Positions 1-9,182 of a stretch of 64,000 nt of DNA are shown one piece after another. A program made the translations under genes and the position numbers. Each line of letters opens with the position of its first letter. Position 1 is the first letter of the stretch. Source of the stretch: Planctomycetota bacterium (GTDB lineage Bacteria > Planctomycetota > B15-G4 > SIAN01); contig JANQQL010000033.1 of assembly GCA_028289345.1 (NCBI GenBank), positions 248,001 to 312,000 of the forward strand, in the 5' to 3' direction. The notes beneath the pieces are model-generated. The model made no database searches. It worked only from the letters and a program-made list of their open reading frames with translations, and was not told where the DNA came from.

Positions 1-542
1 TGGCTCGCTCGGCGCCCGTGCCAGATTCGCGTGGCTTGGTGGACCGGGGGGGCTGACGACGCCGGCTTGGACCGCCACGGCGGAGGAGAAACCCGACCCC
101 ACGCCTTTCCGCACGTGCGAGTGGAGGAAGATGGGGATTGGGGAGCGATCGCTCCTTGTCGAGGTGTGGGGCGGGCGTCGTTCACGAGTTTTCGTCCCTC
201 GTCCCCAGAGTGGGTCGCCCAGCTCGTCCCTCTTTGCGGACAGTGCTCTGCTTGCTGTCAGACGTTGCCGGTTCAGACCCTTGCTTCTTGCTTGGCCCCT
301 CGAGTCTGCGACCCGAACGCACGGGACTCTTGATGCTGGTCTTGTGGCCCGGCCAACGAACAGCGACGAGAGGGCGATTCCACTGCCCGCGATGGGCGCA
401 CTTGTTCGGAGCCGCCTGCGGGGAAAGCTTCCTCACCGCCCCCGGGAGGGCGAATGGGGCGCGGCGACCGGGGGGACTGCGCGGGCTGGGCGGAGAGCTA
501 TCATGCTCCTTAGGGAGACGGGGGATCGATGGGACGGGACGG
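1..542. other. Upstream region without a supported gene
   Basis: About 540 bases at the window edge. Several reading frames are open on both strands, but their translations are rich in Arg, Gly and Pro, have no recognisable domain and overlap each other, as expected from high GC. The sulfatase frame stays open upstream to 138, but that N-terminal stretch is low-complexity and would put the export signal in the middle of the protein. The region probably holds the sulfatase promoter; I see no clear -35/-10 pair. Confidence 0.4.
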
Positions 543-1847
543 ATGATTGCAGGGATTGCGCTGACGGCCGCGTTGCTTGGTCTGGGTGACAAGCGACCGA
601 ACATTCTGGTCACGATCATCGATGACGTCGGCCGGGACGTGGTGGATTTCTATGGGGTGGGTGCTGTGGAGGAGCAGCCGCCGACTCCTTCCATGGACTC
701 GTTTGCCACCAAAGGGATCACCTTTCGGAACTTCTGGAGCATGGCCACGTGCTCGCCGACCCGCGCTTGTTTCTTGACGGGTCGCTATCCGTCGCGCCAT
801 GGATTGGGTGCGATTGTGATCGGAGACTCGATCACGCTTTCCGAAGACGAATACACCTTGGCCGAAGCGCTGCGCGACGACGGCTACACCACGGCCTTGC
901 TGGGCAAGTGGCACCTCGGGTGGAAATACGATCGATTCACTCCCCAGATCGTGGGGGGCTTCGACTGGTTCTCCGGGACGAGGGGCAACATCGGCGATTT
1001 CTTCCAACACACCGAAAACGTGACGTTTCCCGGAACTTCGTTCACGACTCGGACGACGAGTTACGACACCACCTGGATCACGGACCTCGCGATCTCAGCG
1101 ATCTCGTCGTTGCCGGAGCCCTGGTTCGTCGTGGTGTCCTACCACGCAGCGCACAAGCCGCTGCATGTTCCCCCTCAAGAGCTCCACTCCCAAGGGGAGC
1201 CCACGGACAAGACGATCCAGTTCCTCGCGATGGTGGAAGCGTTGGACACAGAGTTCGGTCGGCTGCTGGATGCGGTGGACCTTTCCGACACGACCGCGGT
1301 GCTGATGGGCGACAACGGGCCGGTGAGTGGCAGGACCCAGTACGTTCCGGCCGGCCGCGGCAAGTCGACGACCTTCGAGGGAGGGCTGAACGTGCCGATG
1401 GTCGTCGCGGGCTACGGGGTCAATCCACGGCACGTGGGAGTTCAGACCGAGGCTCTGGTCGACGCGACCGACTTCTATGCGACGCTGCTGGGGTTGGCAG
1501 GGGTGCGTTCCAAGGAAGCTTTGGAGCTGGATTCCGTCAACTTTGCCCCAGTTCTGCGCAACCCGTGGGGTCCCTCCCCGCGTTCCTGGATCTATGCGGA
1601 AAGACTGAAGCCTGTTGGCCTGGGGCCATGGAACATCGTCCAGGTTGCGATCCGGGAAGCGGACCGGAAGTTGCGCATCGACGGCGAAGGCGATCGCTTC
1701 CTCTACGACATGACCTCCAGTGATCCTGACAACGCGCAGTTGTGTGGTCCGGCATGCTCCGGCTTCAATACGACCCCGGCCGATCAGGCACGGGCCGATG
1801 CACTCCAGGCGCTGCTCGAAAGCGTGTTCGGCTTCGCGCTACCCTAG
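543..1847 (+). CDS. Secreted sulfatase (arylsulfatase family)
   Basis: This encodes a 434-residue sulfatase of the alkaline-phosphatase superfamily, expected to hydrolyse sulfate esters outside the cytoplasm. The start at 543 gives a short signal-like N-terminus (MIAGIALTAALLGLG) followed at once by KRPNILVTIIDDVG, the usual first metal-binding strand of sulfatases. The signature C-S-P-T-R is at residues 70-74; Cys70 is the residue matured to formylglycine. GRYPSRHG and GKWHLGW follow in the family order, and VLMGDNGP supplies the later Asp-Asn metal ligands. The purine-rich GGGACGGGACGG lies just before the ATG. The frame is open further upstream, but that part looks non-coding. The substrate cannot be told from sequence. 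The gene stands alone, 50 bases before the exporter gene. Confidence 0.85.
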   Translation: MIAGIALTAALLGLGDKRPNILVTIIDDVGRDVVDFYGVGAVEEQPPTPSMDSFATKGITFRNFWSMATCSPTRACFLTGRYPSRHGLGAIVIGDSITLSEDEYTLAEALRDDGYTTALLGKWHLGWKYDRFTPQIVGGFDWFSGTRGNIGDFFQHTENVTFPGTSFTTRTTSYDTTWITDLAISAISSLPEPWFVVVSYHAAHKPLHVPPQELHSQGEPTDKTIQFLAMVEALDTEFGRLLDAVDLSDTTAVLMGDNGPVSGRTQYVPAGRGKSTTFEGGLNVPMVVAGYGVNPRHVGVQTEALVDATDFYATLLGLAGVRSKEALELDSVNFAPVLRNPWGPSPRSWIYAERLKPVGLGPWNIVQVAIREADRKLRIDGEGDRFLYDMTSSDPDNAQLCGPACSGFNTTPADQARADALQALLESVFGFALP

Positions 1848-1897
1848 CACCCACGGCGGGATACAGTCCCCATAACCACCGGGCGAGGAGGGGCGAG

Positions 1898-3124
1898 GTG
1901 GAGTCGGAAGGCAATCCAACGCGATCGCTTGGTCGAACCGCGGACCTCATTGCCCGCTTCGCCCGGCTCTTGCATGAGAGCGGCGCTCCTTCGGACCGAC
2001 TCGAGTTTGCGTTGCAGAACCTGGCTCGCACCCTCGGTGTTCACGGCCAGTTTCTGTCAACGCCGACTTCGATCATGATGTCCCTGCGCTCGGGCGACAC
2101 CGTCGAAACGCGCTTGGAGCGCCTGGACCCTGGCGAACTCCACCTGCGCCGACTCAGTGACTTGGATCAGCTCCTCTTGGAGGCGGGAACCTCCTCAGAT
2201 CCTGCGGCGACGACCGAGGCTCGGCTCGAGCGATTGGAAGGAACTCCTCCGTCTCTCGGCAAGCTGCTCGCGTTCGTCGGGATTCTGCTTGTGACGAGCT
2301 CGGCGGCTTTCTTGTTCGGGGGAGGAGGAGCCGACCTGGCGTTGGCCGCAATCCTTGGGGGAGTGGTGCACGGGATCAGCTTGTTGACGGCCCGCCTCGA
2401 GGCTTCCCACCGATTGACGGAGCTCTTGGGTTCCTTCATCGTCGCCGCCGCAGCCACCGAATTGGTCGGACGGATTCCTTCCCTCAGTCCCGCCACGGTG
2501 ATCGTGTGTGCGCTGATTCCCATTCTGCCGGGCTTGAACTTCACCGTGGCGATCAAAGAGATTGCTTCGCGTCACCTGGTCTCTGGCACATCGCGCCTCG
2601 GAGGGACCACGATCGTCTTCTTGACCCTCGGAATCGGTTCTGCCCTGGGCATTCGCGTGGGCAGTTCTCCTGAACCTGAGACCATGAGGGATCCCATCCT
2701 TTGGAGTCTTTGGGCTTATGGGCCAGCCTTGCTCGCGACCGCGTTCGGTTTCGGCATTCTGTTTTGTGGCCAAACCCGCGACTTGCCTTGGATTGGGATC
2801 GGCGTGGCCCTCGCAGTGCTGGGGGCCAAGTGGCTCGTCCCGATCATGGGGTCGGAGCTGGGAACCTGGGCCGCGGCCTTCACCGTAGGCCTCGCCGGGA
2901 ATCTCTTTGCTCGACTGGCCCGGCGCCCGGCGTCCGTCATGCAGGTCCCCGGACTCGTGGTCCTGGTGCCCGGGACCCTGGGCGTGCGAAGTGTCGCCGC
3001 CCTTTCCCAAGAGAACACCCTGCTTGGTGTGCAGGGAGCGTTCTCCGTCTTGACCGTGGGTATCGCCTTGGCGATGGGATTGCTGTTGGCGTCGGCATTG
3101 CTGCCGGCGCGGCGGCCGCTGTAG
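1898..3124 (+). CDS. Threonine/serine exporter (ThrE family) membrane protein
   Basis: A 408-residue protein that looks like the fused form of the ThrE family. It has an N-terminal soluble domain (about 1-125, with the family-type start in which a helix carries LLHESGAPSDRLE), then about ten hydrophobic segments. The first membrane half is around LLAFVGILLVTSSAAFLFG and the second around VPGLVVLVPGTLGVRS, a loop typical of the ThrE second domain. The likely role is export of small amino acids such as threonine or serine across the inner membrane. The GTG start at 1898 is preceded by GAGGAGGGGCGAG, a good ribosome site; an open frame further upstream overlaps the sulfatase and is not used here. 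It may be co-transcribed with the sulfatase, without functional implication. Confidence 0.78.
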   Translation: MESEGNPTRSLGRTADLIARFARLLHESGAPSDRLEFALQNLARTLGVHGQFLSTPTSIMMSLRSGDTVETRLERLDPGELHLRRLSDLDQLLLEAGTSSDPAATTEARLERLEGTPPSLGKLLAFVGILLVTSSAAFLFGGGGADLALAAILGGVVHGISLLTARLEASHRLTELLGSFIVAAAATELVGRIPSLSPATVIVCALIPILPGLNFTVAIKEIASRHLVSGTSRLGGTTIVFLTLGIGSALGIRVGSSPEPETMRDPILWSLWAYGPALLATAFGFGILFCGQTRDLPWIGIGVALAVLGAKWLVPIMGSELGTWAAAFTVGLAGNLFARLARRPASVMQVPGLVVLVPGTLGVRSVAALSQENTLLGVQGAFSVLTVGIALAMGLLLASALLPARRPL

Positions 3125-3554
3125 CCAGCACGCCTCATGAAAGACGGTGGGGGATGGTCGAGGTTGCTTCTGAATTCGTGGGGACGAAGACCAGCCTCAT
3201 GGGAGATCCAGAGTCGTCTTCATTGAAGGCCGTTATGAATCCTCGTCCATGCGCGAAACACCGACGTCTCATCGGGTCGCAGGTGCTGCCGTTTCAGCGA
3301 GAGCTCTCTCCCAGGAACCCGGAGACCCGAGATTGTGGACCAAGCTTCGGATGGTCATAGATTTCCTCGCCAAGGGTGCCGGGCCCAGGGCAAACTAGTG
3401 AATCACTGACCACGCACAGAGTGAATCTCCAGCGGACAATCAAGAAATGATCGCTCACTCTCGCCTGTGGCACTTCTTGGTTCCGTCGCAAGATTCTGTG
3501 GAGAGCGCTTCGTTTTCCGCCAAACTCGTCACCAGCATGGTGTGCTGAAGGAAG
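3125..3554. other. Intergenic region before the TIR-NACHT gene
   Basis: A 430-base stretch between the exporter and the TIR-NACHT gene. Short open frames on both strands have no recognisable content. Base composition drops towards the AT-richer level of the following gene. I see no convincing promoter boxes, repeats or terminator. Confidence 0.4.
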
Positions 3555-6500
3555 ATGGCTCACAATCGGCCCGTCAAGGTCTTCGTGTCATACGCCCACG
3601 AAGACGAGGCATTTCTCAAGGACCTCGAAGAGCACCTTGCGCTTCTTCGCCGGCAAGGGCTGATTGAGATCTGGAGCGATCGCCGGCTTTCCGCCGGTGA
3701 AACGTGGTCTGACGAGATTCAAGAGCAGCTCGCGTCCTCTGATCTCATTCTACTCCTCGTTTCCTCTTCTTTCATCGAGTCCCGGTACGCGTGGGAAGAG
3801 GAGATGCGGCCTGCGTTGAAGCGGCATCGGGATCCCGAGGACTCGGCGGTCGTCGTCCCCATTCTTGTCCGAAACGTGGACGTAGAAGGAGCAGAATTTC
3901 TCAAAGGAACTCAAGCCTTGCCCCCCGGTGGAAATCCCATCGCAAGTTGGGAAAGGCCCGATGAGGCATGGGCCGCGACCGCGAGAGAAATCCGAAAGTT
4001 GGTCCGCAATGCCCCCGAGGCGCATCGTCGCGTTGTCGCTGCCGCTGAGTCGACTCCACCGAGCAATTCGAGATTTCGGGACCTAGCCAAGGACATTCGC
4101 GAATACATCGATCACATCGACGAAAACGAGCGGTGGTCCCGAGACAAGTTCGTGGAACTGGAAGCGGAGGTGGAAGCCAGTTTTGGCCGGGGATTTCGTC
4201 GGGAACGATTGTCGAGTGCCCTCGCCAAAGCAAAACATCCCGTGATTCTATTGGAAGGCGATCCTGGATCCGGCAAGAGCGTGTCCCTCCGTCACTACGC
4301 AAGAGATCTCGCGATCGCTGTGAAAGACCGCGGTCTCCCCATCCCGATTCATCTCGACCTCCGCCGGCTCTCCTATTCCTCATCCCTTTCGAAGAAAGAC
4401 GTTCGCGAATTCGTGTTCGAACAGGTGTCGGCTCAGGTGAAACCTGACCGTCGCCGACTGGTCGACCTCCACTTTGACGAAGCTTGTTCGAATGGGTGGT
4501 GGACCTTTCTCCTTGACGGATTCGATGAAATCCCAGGAGTCTTGGCCTCCACCGCGATCGATCGGACCATCTTGGCGTTTGGAGCAGCCATCGAAGAGTT
4601 CGTTCGCGACACACAATGTCGCGCAGTGGTCGCATCGAGGCCGTACCGGGGACCGCGACAAATGGCCTGGCCACTGTTTCGCTTGATCCCACTCTCTACC
4701 CAGAAACGAACTGAATTGCTCCGAGCGCACATGCAAGAGTGGTCTCCTCACGATGTCGAGGAGAGAGTCGAGCTCATTCAAGCCTGGGTGGTCGAGCACG
4801 ATTCCGTGCTGGGCCAACTCTCCAAGAATCCCTTCTTCCTCGCGCTTCTGGTAGCAACCGTCGATGCCTCGAGCGCCCTCCCACAGCATGTGCATGGAGT
4901 TTTTGAGAGTCTCGTTCGAGGGCGGCTCGCGAATGACTCGAGGCGCCTTCAGATCTCCTATCAGCTGGATTCCAACACGATTCAATTGGCGAGTGAAGCC
5001 ATCGGTTATTGCATGTCCTCTCAGGAGATTGGACTGAGTCCTGAGACCGAACAACTCACCAGGGAGGTGAACAAGATCTCGTGGTTGAGTCCGGTGGATC
5101 TGAGGTCCGTCATGGATGCTCTCGTCGAACTCCGCCTGGGCCGAGTGGAAGTTGGGGCCAAGCACCATTACTTTTCCTTCAGCCATCGCCGGTTCCAGGA
5201 ATACTTCATGACGTCGTTGATCCTTCGGCGTCCAAGCCTTGTCCCAGCTCCTCAACTGCTGAAAGACGCTGTTTGGCGAGAATCCTGTGTTGCCTTGCTG
5301 CAGACTCAGGACCTTCCAAGGATTGCGTCGATCCTAGATACGGGAGAGAGTCTGCTTCGAGATCAGCGACGGCAACTCAACGAAGGAGATGCTCCAAGCC
5401 ACTCATTCCCCTGGCCTGCGACCACGCTTCACATCCTGGGAATTCTTCAGACGGGGCTTTCGGGACGACGTAAGGAGACCCCTGCTAGTCTACAGGCCTT
5501 GATTGAAGAGATCCTTCGACCAGCCTTTGAGTCGGACTTCCTTCTAGACCGCAAGTTAGCTTTGGAAGTTGCGGGTTCCGTCAAACAAGCAACCCTCTCC
5601 CAGTGGATCGTTGACGCATTCGTTGGAAGCAGCCGGCTAGAAGGCGAGATCGCGTTCCTCCAGTGCGCCCAACTCCCTCGGCTCCCAGGAGAGGTTCAAC
5701 TTGGCATTCGCCAATGGCTGATCTCCCGATTGGACCGGGGAGAGCTGATCGGAGATGCGTCGACCATTCGCGCGCAGGTGACCCGCTTGACTGGTGGAGA
5801 AGACTTGATTGAATCGCTGCGTTTGGCCAAAGCCGTCGCGATCCTTAGGTATCTCAGGCAAGGTTCCGCGGCAGTTGCTGTGGTTTCGCAATGCAACGCT
5901 CCACCGATACCGTGGACATTCGCTTCCGGCATCGGCGCGGCGATGGTGGTCTGGGCAGGCAAATCCTGGAACTACGATTCCTTTACCGATGTTGTGCCTC
6001 CAAGGATCCATCGGAAGTGGAGAGATGGCGCAACCTTTTGCCTCGGGATTGGCGGACTGCTCGGAGCCGCAGGAGTTGCACTTGCGCTGATTTGGAGAGA
6101 GCAATCTTTCCGAGTGCTTGTGCTGACTTCTTGGGCGATCACAACCGCGTTATGCATCTGGGAACTCGGTGCAATTTCTGCCATTGAAACTGGACGCCTG
6201 CAACGAATGACGTGGTGGCCGCTTTACCCGCTTCTTGCTATTCAAACTTGCCTCAGTGGGTTGGTCATGAAGCTGCAGGCCCTTGCCATCGATTTCTGGC
6301 AGACGATCCGTCAGTTGCCTGACGTGCTGCTGTTCTCCGGTGGTTACTTCTTCGTCGTACCGACAATGATGGTGGCCCGAATCGCGATAACGCCCTTCTT
6401 GTGGTATCGAAACGCGCGAATCGTCGCTCGAGTGAAACGCCGATCGCGGCAAGGCAAACAGATTGACATCTATGAAGCTCTGAATGATCTCGGCGGGCTG

Positions 6501-6863
6501 GATGAAAGCCATGATCGCTATCTAGAAGTGCTTTGGCGTAGACGGCTGCTAGATCCGTCGACGATGGCCGATGAGTGCCTCGCTCAGCTCCTCTCCCTTT
6601 ATGCCAAGGATCGAAGAGAGTTTTTGCAGAAGTTTCGGCAGAACACACTTGATTCAGTGGGAGATGTGTCGAGTTCCCTCTTGGAGTGGGTCCCGAGCAT
6701 CAAAGTGACGCGTGACCAGGAAAATGGTCAGGCATTGGCAAACCACTGGTATGCGTCGTACACGAGCATGTACCGCCTTCGGCTTGGAAGGTGGTCCGTG
6801 AAGGCGCGAGACTCGCTAGTCGCGATCCTGGAGCAGGTTCGAAATCAGCTTGTCGATAAGTAA
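3555..6863 (+). CDS. TIR-NACHT STAND ATPase with C-terminal membrane segments
   Basis: An 1102-residue multidomain protein, probably an antiphage or cell-death sensor. Residues 7-155 form a TIR domain: KVFVSYAHEDEAF at 8-20, and W80 followed by E81-E83 at the place of the catalytic glutamate helix of NAD-cleaving TIRs. Residues 228-365 form a NACHT NTPase: Walker A GDPGSGKS (235-242), Walker B LLDGFDEIP (319-327) and ASRPYR (360-365). Around 5173-5208 there is HRRFQEYF, the winged-helix-end motif common in NACHT proteins. Helical repeats follow, then four or five hydrophobic segments between residues 785 and 950, and a cytosolic tail. The ATG is preceded by GAAGGAAG. The gene is alone, uses more A/T than its neighbours, and ends 80 bases before a tRNA-Ala fragment, all hinting at transfer. 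Known: bacterial TIR domains degrade NAD and NACHT ATPases sense phage. Inference: this protein does both, at the membrane. A signalling role unrelated to phage cannot be excluded. Confidence 0.82.
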   Translation: MAHNRPVKVFVSYAHEDEAFLKDLEEHLALLRRQGLIEIWSDRRLSAGETWSDEIQEQLASSDLILLLVSSSFIESRYAWEEEMRPALKRHRDPEDSAVVVPILVRNVDVEGAEFLKGTQALPPGGNPIASWERPDEAWAATAREIRKLVRNAPEAHRRVVAAAESTPPSNSRFRDLAKDIREYIDHIDENERWSRDKFVELEAEVEASFGRGFRRERLSSALAKAKHPVILLEGDPGSGKSVSLRHYARDLAIAVKDRGLPIPIHLDLRRLSYSSSLSKKDVREFVFEQVSAQVKPDRRRLVDLHFDEACSNGWWTFLLDGFDEIPGVLASTAIDRTILAFGAAIEEFVRDTQCRAVVASRPYRGPRQMAWPLFRLIPLSTQKRTELLRAHMQEWSPHDVEERVELIQAWVVEHDSVLGQLSKNPFFLALLVATVDASSALPQHVHGVFESLVRGRLANDSRRLQISYQLDSNTIQLASEAIGYCMSSQEIGLSPETEQLTREVNKISWLSPVDLRSVMDALVELRLGRVEVGAKHHYFSFSHRRFQEYFMTSLILRRPSLVPAPQLLKDAVWRESCVALLQTQDLPRIASILDTGESLLRDQRRQLNEGDAPSHSFPWPATTLHILGILQTGLSGRRKETPASLQALIEEILRPAFESDFLLDRKLALEVAGSVKQATLSQWIVDAFVGSSRLEGEIAFLQCAQLPRLPGEVQLGIRQWLISRLDRGELIGDASTIRAQVTRLTGGEDLIESLRLAKAVAILRYLRQGSAAVAVVSQCNAPPIPWTFASGIGAAMVVWAGKSWNYDSFTDVVPPRIHRKWRDGATFCLGIGGLLGAAGVALALIWREQSFRVLVLTSWAITTALCIWELGAISAIETGRLQRMTWWPLYPLLAIQTCLSGLVMKLQALAIDFWQTIRQLPDVLLFSGGYFFVVPTMMVARIAITPFLWYRNARIVARVKRRSRQGKQIDIYEALNDLGGLDESHDRYLEVLWRRRLLDPSTMADECLAQLLSLYAKDRREFLQKFRQNTLDSVGDVSSSLLEWVPSIKVTRDQENGQALANHWYASYTSMYRLRLGRWSVKARDSLVAILEQVRNQLVDK

Positions 6864-6944
6864 GAGCGGGTCTCTTCCTAGGCTTGCTCGGCTGGGGTGA
6901 TACAGGCGACGTCGCAGCGGGAACAAGCGGGACCAGTTGACGGT

Positions 6945-7020
6945 GAGAGTGTCGATGGTTGCTCGAGTCCACGACCTCCGCATTGCGAACGCGACACTCG
7001 CCCAACTGAGCTAGCCACCC
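6945..7020 (-). pseudogene. tRNA-Ala(CGC) fragment with degenerate 3' half
   Basis: Read on the minus strand from 7020, the sequence matches the intact tRNA-Ala(CGC) at 10898-10973 through the 5' acceptor strand (GGGTGGC), D-arm, anticodon arm (loop TTCGCAA) and variable loop, with only three changes. From the T-stem on it diverges: the T-stem no longer pairs and the 3' acceptor strand (TCGACAC) cannot pair with GGGTGGC; no CCA follows. About 50 bases are therefore conserved and the 3' third is lost, so it cannot be a normal tRNA. It may be a duplication remnant or the scar of an integration event. Confidence 0.7.
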
Positions 7021-7074
7021 AGACCATGGACCAATCGTGGTGGGGGGGAGTTTCCTCAAACGCTTGACCAAGAA

Positions 7075-8395
7075 TCACGCGGATTCTCGGGGACTGTGAT
7101 CGTCATCGTCGACGGAGCGCTCACGAGTTTTCGGCTCCACCGCGTTGACTTTTCCCCCGTTCGGGAACAGATAGACGCTGGTTCCCTTGCCTGGTTGGCT
7201 GGTGATCTCTACCTGCCAACCGAGTCGCTGCGCCATGCGTTGCACGATGGACAGGCCCAGCCCGAAGCCCGCGTCCGCCGTGCGACGCCACGGCTCGAAG
7301 ACCGTGTTCAAGAGTTCCGGATGCATGCCTTCGCCTGTGTCATTGACACGAACATGGTCCGGCCGAATTTCGAGTCGAATCTCGCCGGATTCCGTGTGGC
7401 GGAATGCGTTGTCGAGGAGATTGCGGAGAATCACCAGCCAAGCTTCCGGGGGCCCCGGTGGATCTCCACTCAAGTCCCAGGAGACCTCGATGACAGAGGA
7501 CGAAGTCTTCCAAAAGGGCTTTCACGCTGTCGGAGAGAGGGCGGGCCTCGCTTGTTTCAAACTCCCGCTCCTGGCGCGCCATCCAAAGGAGTGTCTCGAC
7601 GGCACTTTGCATGCGGCGCGCGGCTCGATCCATGCGTTCCAAGCGGGGGCGATGTTTGGGGGACTCCCCTCCCTCTTGGAGGGCCAACTCGAGAGCACCG
7701 CGGAGTACCGAGAGCGGTGTTCGGAGCTCGTGACTCGCATCGCGCAGAAACACCCGTTCTCGCTCGAGAACGGCTTCGTGCCGGTGAACGTACTGCTCCA
7801 AGCGCCTGGCGAGGAAACCGATCTCGTCGTCGTCATAGCGGGTCGAGAGGCCAGAGGCGGAGAGGATGTCGGCGGACTGGAGGCTGTCCGCCAATCGCAG
7901 GGCCGGCGCCAAGCTTCGTCGTGCCATCCAAGAGCCCAGCGCCACAGCGCAAAGCGCGCAGCAAAAAGTACCGCCAATCAACCACAGGAAGAGTGTGGCC
8001 TCGCTTTCTTCCTCGGGGATTTGCAAGAGCAGCACGCTCCGAGAGCCATCTTCTTCCTCGTGGATGATTCCATGACACTCGAGACCATCCCGTTCGAGCT
8101 CGAACGGGCCACGCCTCCGAACCCCGCAGGCGTCCCGGAGGGCCGCGTCCCACTGCGACTCTGGGATGCGCCGAAACAGCGAATTGGCATCCTGATCTCG
8201 ACGGTGCTCGAGCAATCGTCGGTAAATGGCATCTTCCGAGCGAAACAGCACGGCCCAAACGATCAGAGATGCGACGCTGGCAAGGCCGATCGCCAGCCAC
8301 ACATGGCTGGAAACGAGGCGCCGAGAAATGCGGAGTTCGGGTCGCTCAGTCTGCACCAGAGGCTCTCGAATCGACGAGCTGGTATCCGCGCCCAT
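7075..8395 (-). pseudogene. Sensor histidine kinase interrupted by a frameshift
   Basis: Two overlapping frames together make one membrane histidine kinase. The first (8395 to about 7505) has a transmembrane helix at about residues 29-50, a periplasmic domain, a second helix near 144-165, a HAMP-like linker and the H-box RDASHELRTPL with His222. Just after KALLED the frame loses similarity. The -/+1 shifted frame then supplies SSVIEVSWDLSGDPPGP, the N-box RNLLDNAFRHT, DTGEGM and the G2 box GFGLGLSIV. A single extra base near 7501-7507 explains the break. If real, the kinase lacks its ATPase domain and is dead; a sequencing or assembly error is the alternative. It forms a pair with the response regulator, whose 3' end it overlaps by 50 bases. 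Confidence 0.75.
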
Positions 8396-9038
8396 GAACG
8401 GTGTGGATGAGGGGAAACTCGAACGGTCGGTCGATGATCTTTCGCAAACTGTAGAGATGAGACCGGAGAAGGTTTCGGTCCGGAACGAACTGTCCCCAGA
8501 TGGCTTTCTCGAGTTCTTCTCTTGGCAGCACCCTTGGGGAGGCCCGCATCAACACCTCGAGCAGACGTTCTCCGATGCGGTTCAAGTAAAGGGGCTGGTT
8601 GTCACGCTGTACGTTTCGCGACACAGGATCGAAGGTGAGATCCGCGATTTGCAGAAGCGTGTCGCTTTGACTCCGACCGGCACGCCGTTGCAATGCAAGC
8701 AAACGAACCTCTAGCTCCAGCAGAGCGAATGGCTTGACCAAATAGTCGTCGGCTCCGGCTTCGAATCCAGCCACCTTGTCTTCTAGGGAGTCTCGTGCCG
8801 TGAGCATGAGCAAGGGAGTCGCCGACGAGCTTTCTTTGCGAAGTCGTCGGCAAAGCTCCAACCCATCCAGACCCGGAAGCCCCAGATCGAGAACGATGGC
8901 GTCCCATTCGTCTTCTTGGGCTCTTTGCAATCCGCGAGGGCCCTGATGGCAAAACTCGGTCGTCGTCCCACGAAGTTGAAAGAACTCTGCCAGGTTGTCG
9001 ACCAGATCCAGATCGTCTTCAATGATCAAGATACGCAC
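8346..9038 (-). CDS. OmpR/PhoB-family response regulator
   Basis: A 230-residue DNA-binding regulator. The receiver starts RILIIEDDLDLVDNL, has the phosphoacceptor Asp51 in VLDLGLPGLDG, a Thr/Ser switch in LMLTARD and Lys in YLVKPF. The C-terminal winged helix ends RKIIDRPFEFPLIHTVHGRGYQL, broken here as a family-typical TVHGRGYQL hairpin. The GTG start at 9038 is chosen because it begins exactly at the first receiver strand and has GGGAG eight bases upstream; the longer open frame adds an unconvincing 32 residues. It is the partner of the overlapping (frameshifted) histidine kinase, and the mipA-like gene upstream may be in the same operon or be its target. Confidence 0.85.
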   Translation of the reverse strand: MRILIIEDDLDLVDNLAEFFQLRGTTTEFCHQGPRGLQRAQEDEWDAIVLDLGLPGLDGLELCRRLRKESSSATPLLMLTARDSLEDKVAGFEAGADDYLVKPFALLELEVRLLALQRRAGRSQSDTLLQIADLTFDPVSRNVQRDNQPLYLNRIGERLLEVLMRASPRVLPREELEKAIWGQFVPDRNLLRSHLYSLRKIIDRPFEFPLIHTVHGRGYQLVDSRASGAD

Positions 9039-9182
9039 GAGAACACTTGCTCCCAAACAGCATCGCTCCACCACCTCGGGGACCCCGAGCACCATGTCGA
9101 GGTGGCATCTGCCAGCAACGGATGAGGACTTCAACCTCCGGCCGACTCAATCGGACGTTGAAAAGCCGGCTTCTCACGTCTG

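Noticed and set aside
138..542. Long N-terminal extension of the first sulfatase
   Set aside because: The frame is open, but the translation is Arg/Gly/Pro-rich, has no domain, and would bury the signal peptide; start at 543 fits the family.
7501..7507. Selenocysteine or other recoding to explain the split histidine kinase
   Set aside because: The two halves are in different frames with no in-frame stop at the join, so a simple base insertion fits better.
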